54,406 bases of DNA from Scalindua sp964437425 (GTDB lineage: Bacteria; Planctomycetota; Brocadiia; Brocadiales; Scalinduaceae), in the NCBI GenBank assembly GCA_964437425.1, contig CAYTGO010000018.1:1-54406 (forward strand), in the 5' to 3' direction. Under the pieces are notes generated by a model that did no database searches, was not told where the DNA came from, and saw nothing but the letters and a program-made list of their open reading frames with translations. This document shows, piece by piece, positions 43,839-50,988 of this stretch. The first letter of the stretch is position 1; each line of letters starts with the position of its first letter. Position numbers and translations under genes: made by a program.

Positions 43839-44873
43839 CTAAAAACCGGGTAATTTGTAAAAGATCCTCGGAGATGACGAGTCAAATGTACCGAGTATAA
43901 AATTGTCTCTATCCATCGACAAATAGCCATCAAGTGTCAGGAAAGCAATACCTACAGCAACTGCAATAATTGCTGATACCATAACTATCTTTGAGGTACT
44001 GCTTATATCATCAAAACTGACGTTTCTCTGCGGATCTCCGATAAAGGGTTTATCTGAACGTATATCATTGTATACACTCGGCCCCCCCAGCCTGATACCT
44101 AATGCACCGGCGATAGCTGCCTCCGGAATTCCGCTGTTAGGACTTGGATGTTTCTGTCCGTCTCTCTTTAATATTTTCACTGAATTTGAATAATCCGCAC
44201 CGCAGAAATATGAAGCTATCGGAAGTACTATAGCTGCAATCCTGGCCGGGATAAAATTTGCAACATCGTCAAGCTTGGCCGATGCCCGGCCAAAATCGAT
44301 ATACTTCTCGTTTTTATAACCAACCATGGAGTCCAGTGTATTAATTGCCTTATACGCCATCGCAAGTGCCGGTCCGCCTATGAAAGCATAAAACAGTGGT
44401 GCAATTATACCGTCAACGATGTTCTCCGCTGATGTCTCAATACAGCCTGCTGCAATCTGCTCTTCGCTGAGATTCTGCGTATCCCTTCCGACAATCCTCG
44501 AAAGATTTTTGCGTGCTTTTTTAAGGTTGCCGGATTTCAGTGCATTCAACACACTGCCTGTCTCCCTTAACAGATCACGTGTAGAGAGTGAAAAGAAGAT
44601 AATGATAATACTGACAAGAATTCCAAGTGACCATCGTATTTGAAAAAAGAAACTTAATAGTTGATAAGTTACCAGGTACGTTCCGATAACAATAATAAAG
44701 GTGAGGAATATACCCGCCACCTGCTCTGAAGGAATAAGCCTACGCAGTACCTTCTCGCAATACTCTATACACACGCCAATCATCCTGACAGGATGCGGAA
44801 ACCACCTCGGATCCCCTATCATTATGTCCAGAAGAAAAGCAATACCAATTTGTACCGGCAAATAATCATTCAT
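43839..44873 (-). CDS. cbiB: Adenosylcobinamide-phosphate synthase
   Basis: Integral membrane enzyme that attaches aminopropanol (phosphate) to adenosylcobyric acid. 344 residues with several membrane segments. GIAFLLDIMIGDPRWFPHPVRMIG is the family N-terminus; IAAGCIETSAENIVDGIIAPLFYAFIGGPALAMAYKAINTLDSMVGY and HPSPNSGIPEAAIAGALGIRLGG are diagnostic. Its ATG lies only 8 bp past the left inverted repeat of the GxxExxY cassette, and no Shine-Dalgarno is visible, so the insertion may have replaced its normal leader. Confidence 0.94.
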   Translation of the reverse strand: MNDYLPVQIGIAFLLDIMIGDPRWFPHPVRMIGVCIEYCEKVLRRLIPSEQVAGIFLTFIIVIGTYLVTYQLLSFFFQIRWSLGILVSIIIIFFSLSTRDLLRETGSVLNALKSGNLKKARKNLSRIVGRDTQNLSEEQIAAGCIETSAENIVDGIIAPLFYAFIGGPALAMAYKAINTLDSMVGYKNEKYIDFGRASAKLDDVANFIPARIAAIVLPIASYFCGADYSNSVKILKRDGQKHPSPNSGIPEAAIAGALGIRLGGPSVYNDIRSDKPFIGDPQRNVSFDDISSTSKIVMVSAIIAVAVGIAFLTLDGYLSMDRDNFILGTFDSSSPRIFYKLPGF

Positions 44874-44881
44874 AATTTTTA

Positions 44882-44903
44882 GCCACAGACTTTCACAGAC
44901 TTA
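44882..44903. repeat. Left 22-bp terminal inverted repeat of the GxxExxY cassette
   Basis: GCCACAGACTTTCACAGACT followed by TA; reverse complement of 45313-45334 with one mismatch. The stop codon of the GxxExxY gene lies inside it. Confidence 0.8.
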
Positions 44904-45272
44904 AAAAACTCTTCTTTTAAATTCCAGTTTTTCACCAAAATTCACTAACAGTCCTAATTTTATATTTGTAGCCTTAAGATAATTAATTAGCTGTGCTTCA
45001 TGCTGAGATACTAATTTTGTTACAGCTTTAATTTCAATTACAATCTTATCATCGACAATAATATCCGCTTTGAAATCCCCTACTAATTGCTTCTTATAAT
45101 ATACGTCCAGACTCTTTTGATTAAGAGCTTTTAGCCCTTTATCATTAAGCTCTATCATCAAGGAGCGTTCATATACACTTTCTAAAAAACCAGGCCCTAA
45201 TTCATCGTAAACACTATAAAAACATTTAATAATTTTTTCAGTTATATCCTCATATAGATACTCTTTTGACAT
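44901..45272 (-). CDS. GxxExxY family PD-(D/E)XK nuclease-like protein
   Basis: 123 residues. GPGFLESVYERSL gives the GxxExxY signature; GDFKADIIVDDKIVIEIKAV gives the D...ExK core of the PD-(D/E)XK nuclease fold. Members occur in many copies in some environmental genomes, and their function is unknown to me. Here the gene is bounded by 22-bp inverted repeats and sits between cbiP and cbiB, where no cobalamin function is known for it. The picture is a mobile or copy-prone cassette that landed in the operon in the same orientation. The internal C-terminus FKRRVF runs into the left repeat. Confidence 0.85.
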   Translation of the reverse strand: MSKEYLYEDITEKIIKCFYSVYDELGPGFLESVYERSLMIELNDKGLKALNQKSLDVYYKKQLVGDFKADIIVDDKIVIEIKAVTKLVSQHEAQLINYLKATNIKLGLLVNFGEKLEFKRRVF

Positions 45273-45311
45273 AATTATTTTTTACTTATTTTTGTCTGCT
45301 TTTGTCTGTCT

Positions 45312-46862
45312 TTAAGTCTGTGTAAGTCTGTGGCCAATTTTTTCGTAAATCAAATCCATATTTATATTCTCCCTGAACCAATCCGCCAGTTTATCATATT
45401 CCCTCTCCTTATCCACACTGCTCAACTCTTCAGCCAGCATGGGAGAAAGGCCTTTGCTTTTTCTTAACTTGTTAATAAGTTCCAGCCGGAACTCATCGTT
45501 GTCGAAAATTCCATGCAGGTACGATCCAATTACGTTTCCATCATCGGATACCGCCCCGTCATCCATGCACACCTCTTTGTCGGATCTCTCCAAAATCTTC
45601 AGGAATGGTGCTGTTCCGTTGAGCAGTTCTGTCTCACCCATGTGAATCTCATAACCTGCTATTTCACTATCGGTATTCAAACCCTTAAAGATATCTGATC
45701 CTTTGTCATGAAGTTTTGCCTTTACCTGGTAAGTATTTTTCTGCATCCGAAATAGCGTACTTACATCGATGAGTCCGAGCCCCTCTGTCTCCAGGGTTTT
45801 AGACTCTGCGTTTTCCGGATCGCGGATCACACTGCCAAGCATCTGGTAACCTCCGCAGATACCGATTACCATGGTACCGCTTTTTGCAAGATCAATAATG
45901 GCATCAGCAATACCACTCTCTTTTACAGTTTCCAGGTCACCGATTGTGTTCTTGGTACCCGGCAGTATAATCAGGTCCGGATTACCGATCGAACGTGCGT
46001 CTTCAACAAATCTTACGCATATACACTTCTCTCTTATAAGGATGTCAAAATCGGTGAAATTCGAGATCCTCGGCAATCTGATGATAGCAACATCAATCAG
46101 ACCCTCCTGCTTCTCTTCCTCTTGCGGCTTGTTTCTTTTATCCAGGCTCATAGAGTCTTCATCATCAACGTCAATGTTCGTGAAATATGGCAGTACACCC
46201 AGAACAGGTTTATTAATTCTCTCTTCCAGCATATCGATACCGGACTCTAATATTGAGAGATCGCCTCTGAATTTGTTAATGATGATTCCCATTACTCTAT
46301 CTCTTTCGTCGCTGTCCAGCAGCTCAAGTGTACCCACTATCCATGCGAATGAGCCCCCCTTCTCGATGTCAGTAACGAGTATTACCGGTGCATCTGCAAT
46401 CTCTGCAATCTTCATATTGACGATGTCGTTCTCCTTGATATTGATCTCAGCCGGACTTCCGGCGCCTTCGATAACGATAACGTCGTACTGTTCGCTTAAT
46501 GATTCATATGCTTCCTTTGCTATCTCCAGCATCGAATCTTTATTCTCATAATATTCATGAGCAGTCATATGCCTGAGCGGTCTTCCCATAGTTATTATCT
46601 GAGAGCCGTTGTTGCCGGAAGGCTTCAACAGGATCGGGTTCATCTCCGCTTCAGGAAGAATCCCAGCAGCTTCCGCCTGAGCAACCTGCGCCCTTCCCAT
46701 CTCTCTACCGTCCGCTGTCACGTAAGAGTTGTTGGACATATTCTGCGCCTTGAAAGGTGCAACCTTCAAACCCTCCTGGCGGAGAATGCGGCATAAAGCA
46801 CACACCAGTATACTCTTACCAACATCCGACCCCGTCCCCTGTACCATAATGGCCTTAGCCAT
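45312..46862 (-). CDS. cbiP: Cobyric acid synthase
   Basis: Amidates carboxylates b, d, e and g of adenosylcobyrinate diamide. 516 residues. AKAIMVQGTGSDVGKSILVCALCRIL carries the P-loop; VIVIEGAGSPAEINIKENDIVNM is a family block; the amidotransferase domain has VIGICGGYQMLG (Cys) and GSYLHGIFDND (His). It is the first gene of the cobalamin operon. Its last residues (GHRLTQT and stop) are encoded by the right inverted repeat of the GxxExxY cassette, so its C-terminus was probably rewritten by the insertion. No cobalamin riboswitch was seen upstream. Confidence 0.95.
   Translation of the reverse strand: MAKAIMVQGTGSDVGKSILVCALCRILRQEGLKVAPFKAQNMSNNSYVTADGREMGRAQVAQAEAAGILPEAEMNPILLKPSGNNGSQIITMGRPLRHMTAHEYYENKDSMLEIAKEAYESLSEQYDVIVIEGAGSPAEINIKENDIVNMKIAEIADAPVILVTDIEKGGSFAWIVGTLELLDSDERDRVMGIIINKFRGDLSILESGIDMLEERINKPVLGVLPYFTNIDVDDEDSMSLDKRNKPQEEEKQEGLIDVAIIRLPRISNFTDFDILIREKCICVRFVEDARSIGNPDLIILPGTKNTIGDLETVKESGIADAIIDLAKSGTMVIGICGGYQMLGSVIRDPENAESKTLETEGLGLIDVSTLFRMQKNTYQVKAKLHDKGSDIFKGLNTDSEIAGYEIHMGETELLNGTAPFLKILERSDKEVCMDDGAVSDDGNVIGSYLHGIFDNDEFRLELINKLRKSKGLSPMLAEELSSVDKEREYDKLADWFRENINMDLIYEKIGHRLTQT
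45313..45334. repeat. Right 22-bp terminal inverted repeat of the GxxExxY cassette
   Basis: TAAGTCTGTGTAAGTCTGTG followed by GC; pairs with 44882-44903. It overlaps the last codons and stop of cbiP. Confidence 0.8.
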
Positions 46863-46910
46863 AAAACAGATACTCCAATATAATAAGTTAAAAGAAACAA
46901 CAAATTCCGC

Positions 46911-46973
46911 TAAGGAATGCAGGTCTCCTGAGGCGACCCTGTTAGCTAGCTCTAGATCCGACTCAGTCGGGAA
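46911..46973 (+). repeat. 65-bp structured repeat, direct orientation (right)
   Basis: Begins TAAGGAATGCAGGTCTCC, passes AGGCGACCCTGTTAGCTAGC and ends in CCGACTCAGTCGG, itself a near-perfect palindrome. It matches the reverse complement of 41021-41085. Confidence 0.7.
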
Positions 46974-46984
46974 ACTATGAAAAA

Positions 46985-47229
46985 AACATAAATAACAAAG
47001 CCTTGGATTTTAAACCTTCCTGTAATTCTTGCTTTCCTAAGATGTTCTATATGTTTTAGTCTTTCTTTGTGTTCTCTGTGCCTTAGTGTGAGATTATTTA
47101 AAGCTTTATATAATATCAAAAAAGAGGTGTAAAGAGAAGGAATTCCCGCCTAACAAACTGGCAGACAGGTAAGGCTTTAGGGATTTAAAGGAAGGTTTAA
47201 CGCAGAGGCGCAGAATACGCAAAGGAAAG
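46985..47229 (-). repeat. MITE-like element, partial or rearranged copy
   Basis: 46985-47045 is the inverted copy of the core at 29005-29065 (shared CTTAGGAA.GCAAGAATTAC). Next to it (47060-47093) is an arm-like stretch, and a second arm with CGCAGAGGCGCAGAATACGC lies at 47196-47229. The order differs from the complete copy at 28953-29105, so the element is rearranged or nested. Confidence 0.55.
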
Positions 47230-47260
47230 ATACTTCAAGTTACGAATGACAGATGACTGC

Positions 47261-47347
47261 TATTTGCCGAAAATGCCAGTTTTGGCAATCTCGGCAAATA
47301 TATGACTATTTAGCCAAAATGGCAACATTGCCAAAATGGCTAAATAG
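47261..47347. repeat. Two covarying hairpins (units A and B)
   Basis: A, 47261-47300: outer arms TATTTGCCGA/TCGGCAAATA (10 bp), 3x3 internal loop, inner stem TGCCA/TGGCA, loop GTTT. B, 47306-47347: outer arms CTATTTAGCCA/TGGCTAAATAG (11 bp), 3x3 AAA/AAA loop, inner stem TGGCA/TGCCA, loop ACAT. They lie downstream of the TPR/MBL gene. The architecture is the same as in the three units at 50238-50376. Confidence 0.9.
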
Positions 47348-47387
47348 CGATCTATCAAGATGTTTTTCTTACGATTTCCCGAACTAA

Positions 47388-47519
47388 TTATGTCAACTGG
47401 GTAGGCCTGACCCTTATTCTTTCCAGGGCTGTCAAATCGATCCGGAGCTTTCCGGAGATAAAGAAGAACATTGCGGCAACGACCACAATGAGTACCAAAA
47501 TTATGTTAATGTCTGGCAT
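47388..47519 (-). pseudogene. Remnant resembling the N-terminus of an SLC13-type permease
   Basis: A 43-codon minus-strand frame (MPDINIILVLIVVVAAMFF, then ISGKLRIDLTALERI) looks like the first membrane segment and following 'R.R.D..AL' turn of SLC13/DASS anion permeases, then stops. It may be a decayed gene left by rearrangement in this repeat-rich area. A genuine 43-residue membrane peptide is the alternative. No strong RBS was seen. Confidence 0.4.
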
Positions 47520-47647
47520 ATTTTCTTAGATGGCGTATATATACTGGTCCACAGGAAGATAAATAATCAATTGACGATTGAATAGTTGTTAAATAAATAG
47601 GTATGATGTCCTCAGATTTGTTGTAAAAAAAAGTTGTAATCGACAGC

Positions 47648-49888
47648 CTACTTTGTGCTTTTTTCATATTGTACGCCTAGTACCTGAATCAGGTCTGTTC
47701 CTTCGAAATTGCCATTAGAAGAATAATAATGTAGGGAAAAATCCTTTCTCAACAGGCAACATCTCACATCTTTAGGATCTACAAACCCAAATTTAACAGT
47801 ATTCTTATCAGCATTAATATTTGTTATCGCTTTAATCTTCCTCTTATCAATATTTAAAGTTAAACCGATATCTGCTGGCAGAAAAAAAGTTGTTTTATCC
47901 TTAAAAGCTTTATTGAAAATATTGGCAATTTCTATCCTGTGGCCCTTTAATTCCTCGCCAAATTCTGAAATAAAACAGATATCTGGTTTTATTATTTCAT
48001 TAATTTTTGCGAGCCCAAGCCTACCAAGATGGTTTTTGTAAAAGCAGTCATAATCACTGCCTCCCGTCTTGTAATATTGTTCATATTCTTTAAAACCGCC
48101 CAGATGGGCAACAAGAAGCTTATATTCACTTTTATAAACCTCAGCAATTTGCTGATACTGTTTTTCAATTTCCTTACTCCACCCTGTGTCCCCTGTATAA
48201 ATAATAGCAACGCCGTTGTATTTGATAACCATTCCTGTCGAGTCCCTGTCAGATATTATATCAAAATGTTTTGCACCGATAATCTCTATACTAATATTAT
48301 CAGCAACATTCAACTGGCTTCCATTTTCAATGGTATGAATTCTATAGTCAGTCTTTGATATTAGCTCAAAGAGTCCGATAAACTTTTTGAAAACCGAAAG
48401 GGTAATATAAAGATCTATCTCTTTCCGTCTCTTTGACTTTTTAAATTCATCTTCAACCATTTTCGTGGGTACTTTATCAATGGCCAAGCCTTTTTCCTTT
48501 GCAATTTCACTATTGATTGTATTTTCTTCAGTACTGCCAATGCCCTTTATGCTTTCGTTATATTTATAGAGAAGGGCAAGTATGGATTCAATGTCCGATG
48601 TGTGGTCATTGTGGGCATGAGATGTAATGATGACATCTATATCGTTGAATAAATGGCCTGAGCCCTTGAAACTATCAATGAAATTAAAGCCGGGATCTAT
48701 GGCTATTCCTTTGCCGCCTATATTAATAAAATAGCCTCCCCCTTTACTTATATGATAATTGTCGGCGATAATAGGTGTATAAGAATTCCATCGTCTGAGC
48801 ACTTGAAAATAGTGTTCACCATTTTCCTTATTTGTCTTATTTTTAGTTTCTGTTAAGAAATCAAGAAAACTCTTCTGGTTTTTAAAGGCTTTATCTTTGA
48901 TTTCCTTTGTATCCTGTAAAACAATCCATGAGGCATCAAGCTTTTCCTTCTTCTTGTTTTCTTCATATTCTTTCTTTGATTCTATCTTTTTTCTTGTATC
49001 ATTTAGGCTTGATTGCGCAACTGATATTCCATAATCATCGCTATCTTCCGTAAATAACGATAACGCTTTCTGGAAATTCTTTTCCGCCTCTTCATATTTA
49101 TTAATATTTACTAATGATAAGCCTAAATTTCTATATGCATTCGCATATTTATTATCTAATTTAATAGCTTTCTTGTATTCAGCAATAGCTGCTTTATAAT
49201 CCCCCTGATCAGCGTATACAGCCCCTAGGTTATTCCATGGGATCGCAAGTTTATTATCTAATTTAATAGCTTTCTTGTATACAGCAATAGCTGCTTTATA
49301 GTCCCCCAGATTATCGTATGCAATCCCTAGATTATTCCATGCGCTCACATCTTTATTATCTAATTTAATAGATTTCTTGTATGCAGCAATAGCTGCTTTA
49401 TAATCCTTCTGTTTCTCGTATATAACCCCTAGATTACCCCATGGGGTCGCATATTTATTATCTAATTTAATAGCTTTCTTATATGCCGCAATAGCTGCTT
49501 TATAATCCTTCTGTTTCTTGTATACACGCCCTAGACTATTCCATGGGATCGCAAATGTATTATCTAATTTAATAGCTTTCTTGTATTCAGCGATAGCTGC
49601 TTTATATTCTTTCTGATCAGCGTATACATTCCCTAAACCATTCAACGGGAACGCAAATTTATTATCTAATTTAATAGCTTTCTTGTGTGCAGCAATTGCT
49701 GCTTTATAATCCTTTTGTCTCCATAAAATATTTCCTCGAAAATATGCAGCATACTCTTTTAACCCATTTTCCTGTGCAATTTTTTCCAGTCCTTCTAAGA
49801 AAACAACTATTTCTAATTCTTTGTGAATATTTCTGCTTTCTTCCAGAAATTGTTTTCTAATTTTTTGAATAACTTTTTGTTTGCTCAT
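47648..49888 (-). CDS. TPR array fused to a metallo-beta-lactamase-fold hydrolase
   Basis: 746 residues, cytosolic. Residues about 45-285 form seven TPR units, five or six nearly identical (YKAAIAAYKKAIKLDNK). The rest (about 330-746) is a metallo-beta-lactamase-fold domain: GIAIDPGFNFIDSF, the metal motif IITSHAHNDHTSDIES (HxHxDH), VAIIYTGDTGW (bridging Asp), LVAHLGGF and ICFISEFGEE. MBL-fold enzymes of this layout hydrolyse nucleic acids, nucleotides or other phosphoesters; the substrate here is unknown. The TPRs suggest partner-directed action. The ATG has AAGGGA as RBS. Covarying hairpins flank the gene on both sides, and a duplicated block lies just upstream. Confidence 0.8.
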   Translation of the reverse strand: MSKQKVIQKIRKQFLEESRNIHKELEIVVFLEGLEKIAQENGLKEYAAYFRGNILWRQKDYKAAIAAHKKAIKLDNKFAFPLNGLGNVYADQKEYKAAIAEYKKAIKLDNTFAIPWNSLGRVYKKQKDYKAAIAAYKKAIKLDNKYATPWGNLGVIYEKQKDYKAAIAAYKKSIKLDNKDVSAWNNLGIAYDNLGDYKAAIAVYKKAIKLDNKLAIPWNNLGAVYADQGDYKAAIAEYKKAIKLDNKYANAYRNLGLSLVNINKYEEAEKNFQKALSLFTEDSDDYGISVAQSSLNDTRKKIESKKEYEENKKKEKLDASWIVLQDTKEIKDKAFKNQKSFLDFLTETKNKTNKENGEHYFQVLRRWNSYTPIIADNYHISKGGGYFINIGGKGIAIDPGFNFIDSFKGSGHLFNDIDVIITSHAHNDHTSDIESILALLYKYNESIKGIGSTEENTINSEIAKEKGLAIDKVPTKMVEDEFKKSKRRKEIDLYITLSVFKKFIGLFELISKTDYRIHTIENGSQLNVADNISIEIIGAKHFDIISDRDSTGMVIKYNGVAIIYTGDTGWSKEIEKQYQQIAEVYKSEYKLLVAHLGGFKEYEQYYKTGGSDYDCFYKNHLGRLGLAKINEIIKPDICFISEFGEELKGHRIEIANIFNKAFKDKTTFFLPADIGLTLNIDKRKIKAITNINADKNTVKFGFVDPKDVRCCLLRKDFSLHYYSSNGNFEGTDLIQVLGVQYEKSTK
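49140..49720. repeat. 102-bp tandem repeats encoding the TPRs
   Basis: The words TTATCTAATTTAATAGCTTT and GCTGCTTTATA recur every 102 bp at least six times. The units are alike at the DNA level, beyond what protein conservation needs, which suggests recent unit duplication or gene conversion. Confidence 0.85.
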
Positions 49889-49928
49889 AAGATCCCTTTT
49901 TGGTTGAAATATTGTTATCTAGAAAAGT

Positions 49929-50083
49929 CTAATTTATGAAAAGCATATCCATCATCTGATGGTATATCAATTTGGGAGGCCAATATCAATTAACAATGAT
50001 GAATTATCAATTATTAATTGTTAATTACTAATTGGGCATTAATTAGCGGTATGATACTTTAGTGAATAGTAAAAGCAAGGGGA
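49929..50083. repeat. Duplicated upstream block, copy 1 (with an insert)
   Basis: 49929-49979 matches 54231-54281 with three differences and includes CCATCATCTGATGG, a small hairpin. A second shared part (ATGATACTTTAGTGAATAG..., from about 50050) matches from 54300. Between them copy 1 carries about 70 bp extra that contains the inverted repeat AATTAACAAT...ATTGTTAATT. Confidence 0.75.
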
Positions 50084-50237
50084 ATTTACGATTGAATACT
50101 GACTATTGAAGATTGTAGATTGAAAAGCAAAAAGGCAAAAGAATGTTCACTGCTCCCCGGACAAAAAAACGATGATGGCAAAAAGGACAACTGTCTTATC
50201 TGAAAATGACAAAGGGCATTCACTGCAATATATATCG

Positions 50238-50376
50238 CTATTTGGTGATTTTGCCAATGTTGGCATTTTCACCAAATGGTTACATCTTGCTATTTACCCA
50301 TTTTGCCAATCCTGGCATTTTGGGTAAATGGTTAGCTATTTGGCGGATTTGGCAATCCTGCCATTTCCGCCAAATA
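50238..50376. repeat. Three covarying hairpins (units C, D and E)
   Basis: C, 50240-50277: ATTTGGTGA/TCACCAAAT, loop ATGT. D, 50292-50329: ATTTACCCA/TGGGTAAAT, loop ATCC. E, 50337-50376: TATTTGGCGG/CCGCCAAATA, loop ATCC. Each has a 3x3 internal loop and an inner stem TGCCA/TGGCA (swapped in E). C and D extend by a T-G and a C-G pair. Units are spaced 14 and 7 bp and joined by GGTTA-type linkers. Confidence 0.92.
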
Positions 50377-50412
50377 CCCGCCAAAAAACTCGTCGGGCAA
50401 TAAGCAATAGTG

Positions 50413-50426
50413 TGCACGATCGTGCA
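50413..50426. promoter_or_regulatory. 14-bp perfect palindrome TGCACGATCGTGCA
   Basis: Lies 75 bp past the response-regulator stop, next to the hairpin units. It is operator-like in form, but no regulated promoter could be linked to it. Confidence 0.3.
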
Positions 50427-50500
50427 TATTGGTTAAGTGAAAGACGACTTGTTTGTTACAATTACCAATATCTAATCATCTCGCAGGTGGATCAGGATTT

Positions 50501-50869
50501 CTACTTCTTTCTCATTATAAGATCAACAAGTACGCTTGTCTCCAGATAGTCAAGATTAATGGGCTTGGTTATGTACTCATCGGCGCCCTTCTTAAGGGCA
50601 TTTTTAGCCATACCTTCGTCTATTACGGCAGTAACCATTATGATGCCTATTTTTTCGTCAAATTGCCTCACACGCCTCAATACTTCCATGCCATCTATTC
50701 CGGGCATATTTATGTCGAGTAGCATTATGTTAGGTTTCAGCTTTTTTACCTTTACCAATGCATCCTCTCCGTTATATGACGTAATAACGTCATATCCTCT
50801 GTCTTCCAGAAACCTCTTGATCGGATCACATGCCCAGACCTCGTCATCAACAATTAATATACTGCTCAT
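50501..50869 (-). CDS. Single-domain response regulator
   Basis: 122 residues, a receiver (REC) domain only: acidic pocket ILIVDDE, phosphorylation site D52 in MLLDINMPGIDGMEV, T80 (IMVTAV) and K102 (ITKPIN). There is no output domain, so it works by protein contact or phosphorelay. The gene follows the sensor kinase gene on the same strand (gap 119 bp) and has the RBS GGAGGG. It is the probable partner of that kinase. Confidence 0.92.
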   Translation of the reverse strand: MSSILIVDDEVWACDPIKRFLEDRGYDVITSYNGEDALVKVKKLKPNIMLLDINMPGIDGMEVLRRVRQFDEKIGIIMVTAVIDEGMAKNALKKGADEYITKPINLDYLETSVLVDLIMRKK

Positions 50870-50988
50870 AACTACCCTCCATGGTGTAAGGTTTACAATG
50901 CTAATTTAATGTATCGGGATTTCAATGTTTGGCTGGAGACGGTTTCTACAGGTTGGAAATCCCTGAGTTTTTCAATATCAAACTTTTA

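Larger units (their letters stand above)
46863..47647. other. Repeat-rich intergenic region between cbiP and the TPR/MBL gene
   Basis: About 785 bp without a full gene. It contains, from left, the right copy of the 65-bp structured repeat, a partial MITE-like element, two covarying hairpins and a 43-codon remnant. This is where a cobalamin-operon promoter should lie, but none stood out. Confidence 0.7.
49889..50500. other. Repeat-rich region between the response regulator and the TPR/MBL gene
   Basis: About 610 bp holding a duplicated block (49929-50083), an AT-rich palindromic insert, three covarying hairpins and a 14-bp palindrome (TGCACGATCGTGCA, 50413-50426). No gene was seen. Confidence 0.7.

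Noticed and set aside
45871..46551. 226-codon plus-strand frame
   Set aside because: It is antisense to cbiP with a serine/isoleucine-rich composition typical of a reverse-frame shadow.
46863..47200. Cobalamin riboswitch upstream of cbiP
   Set aside because: No B12-box-like GCCACTG segment or matching pairing was seen by eye; the sequence is made of repeats.
47261..47347. Hairpins A-B (and C-E) as rho-independent terminators
   Set aside because: No T-run follows the stems on either strand, internal loops are kept symmetric, and three lie in tandem, which a terminator does not need.
49140..49720. Regular 102-bp repeats could suggest a CRISPR array or satellite
   Set aside because: They are in frame within one gene and encode TPR units; the period equals 34 codons, and there are no unique spacers.
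50238..50376. Hairpin units as integron attC sites
   Set aside because: The core R'/R'' type sequences (RYYYAAC and GTTRRRY ends) are missing, stems are perfect without extrahelical bases, and no integrase gene is present.
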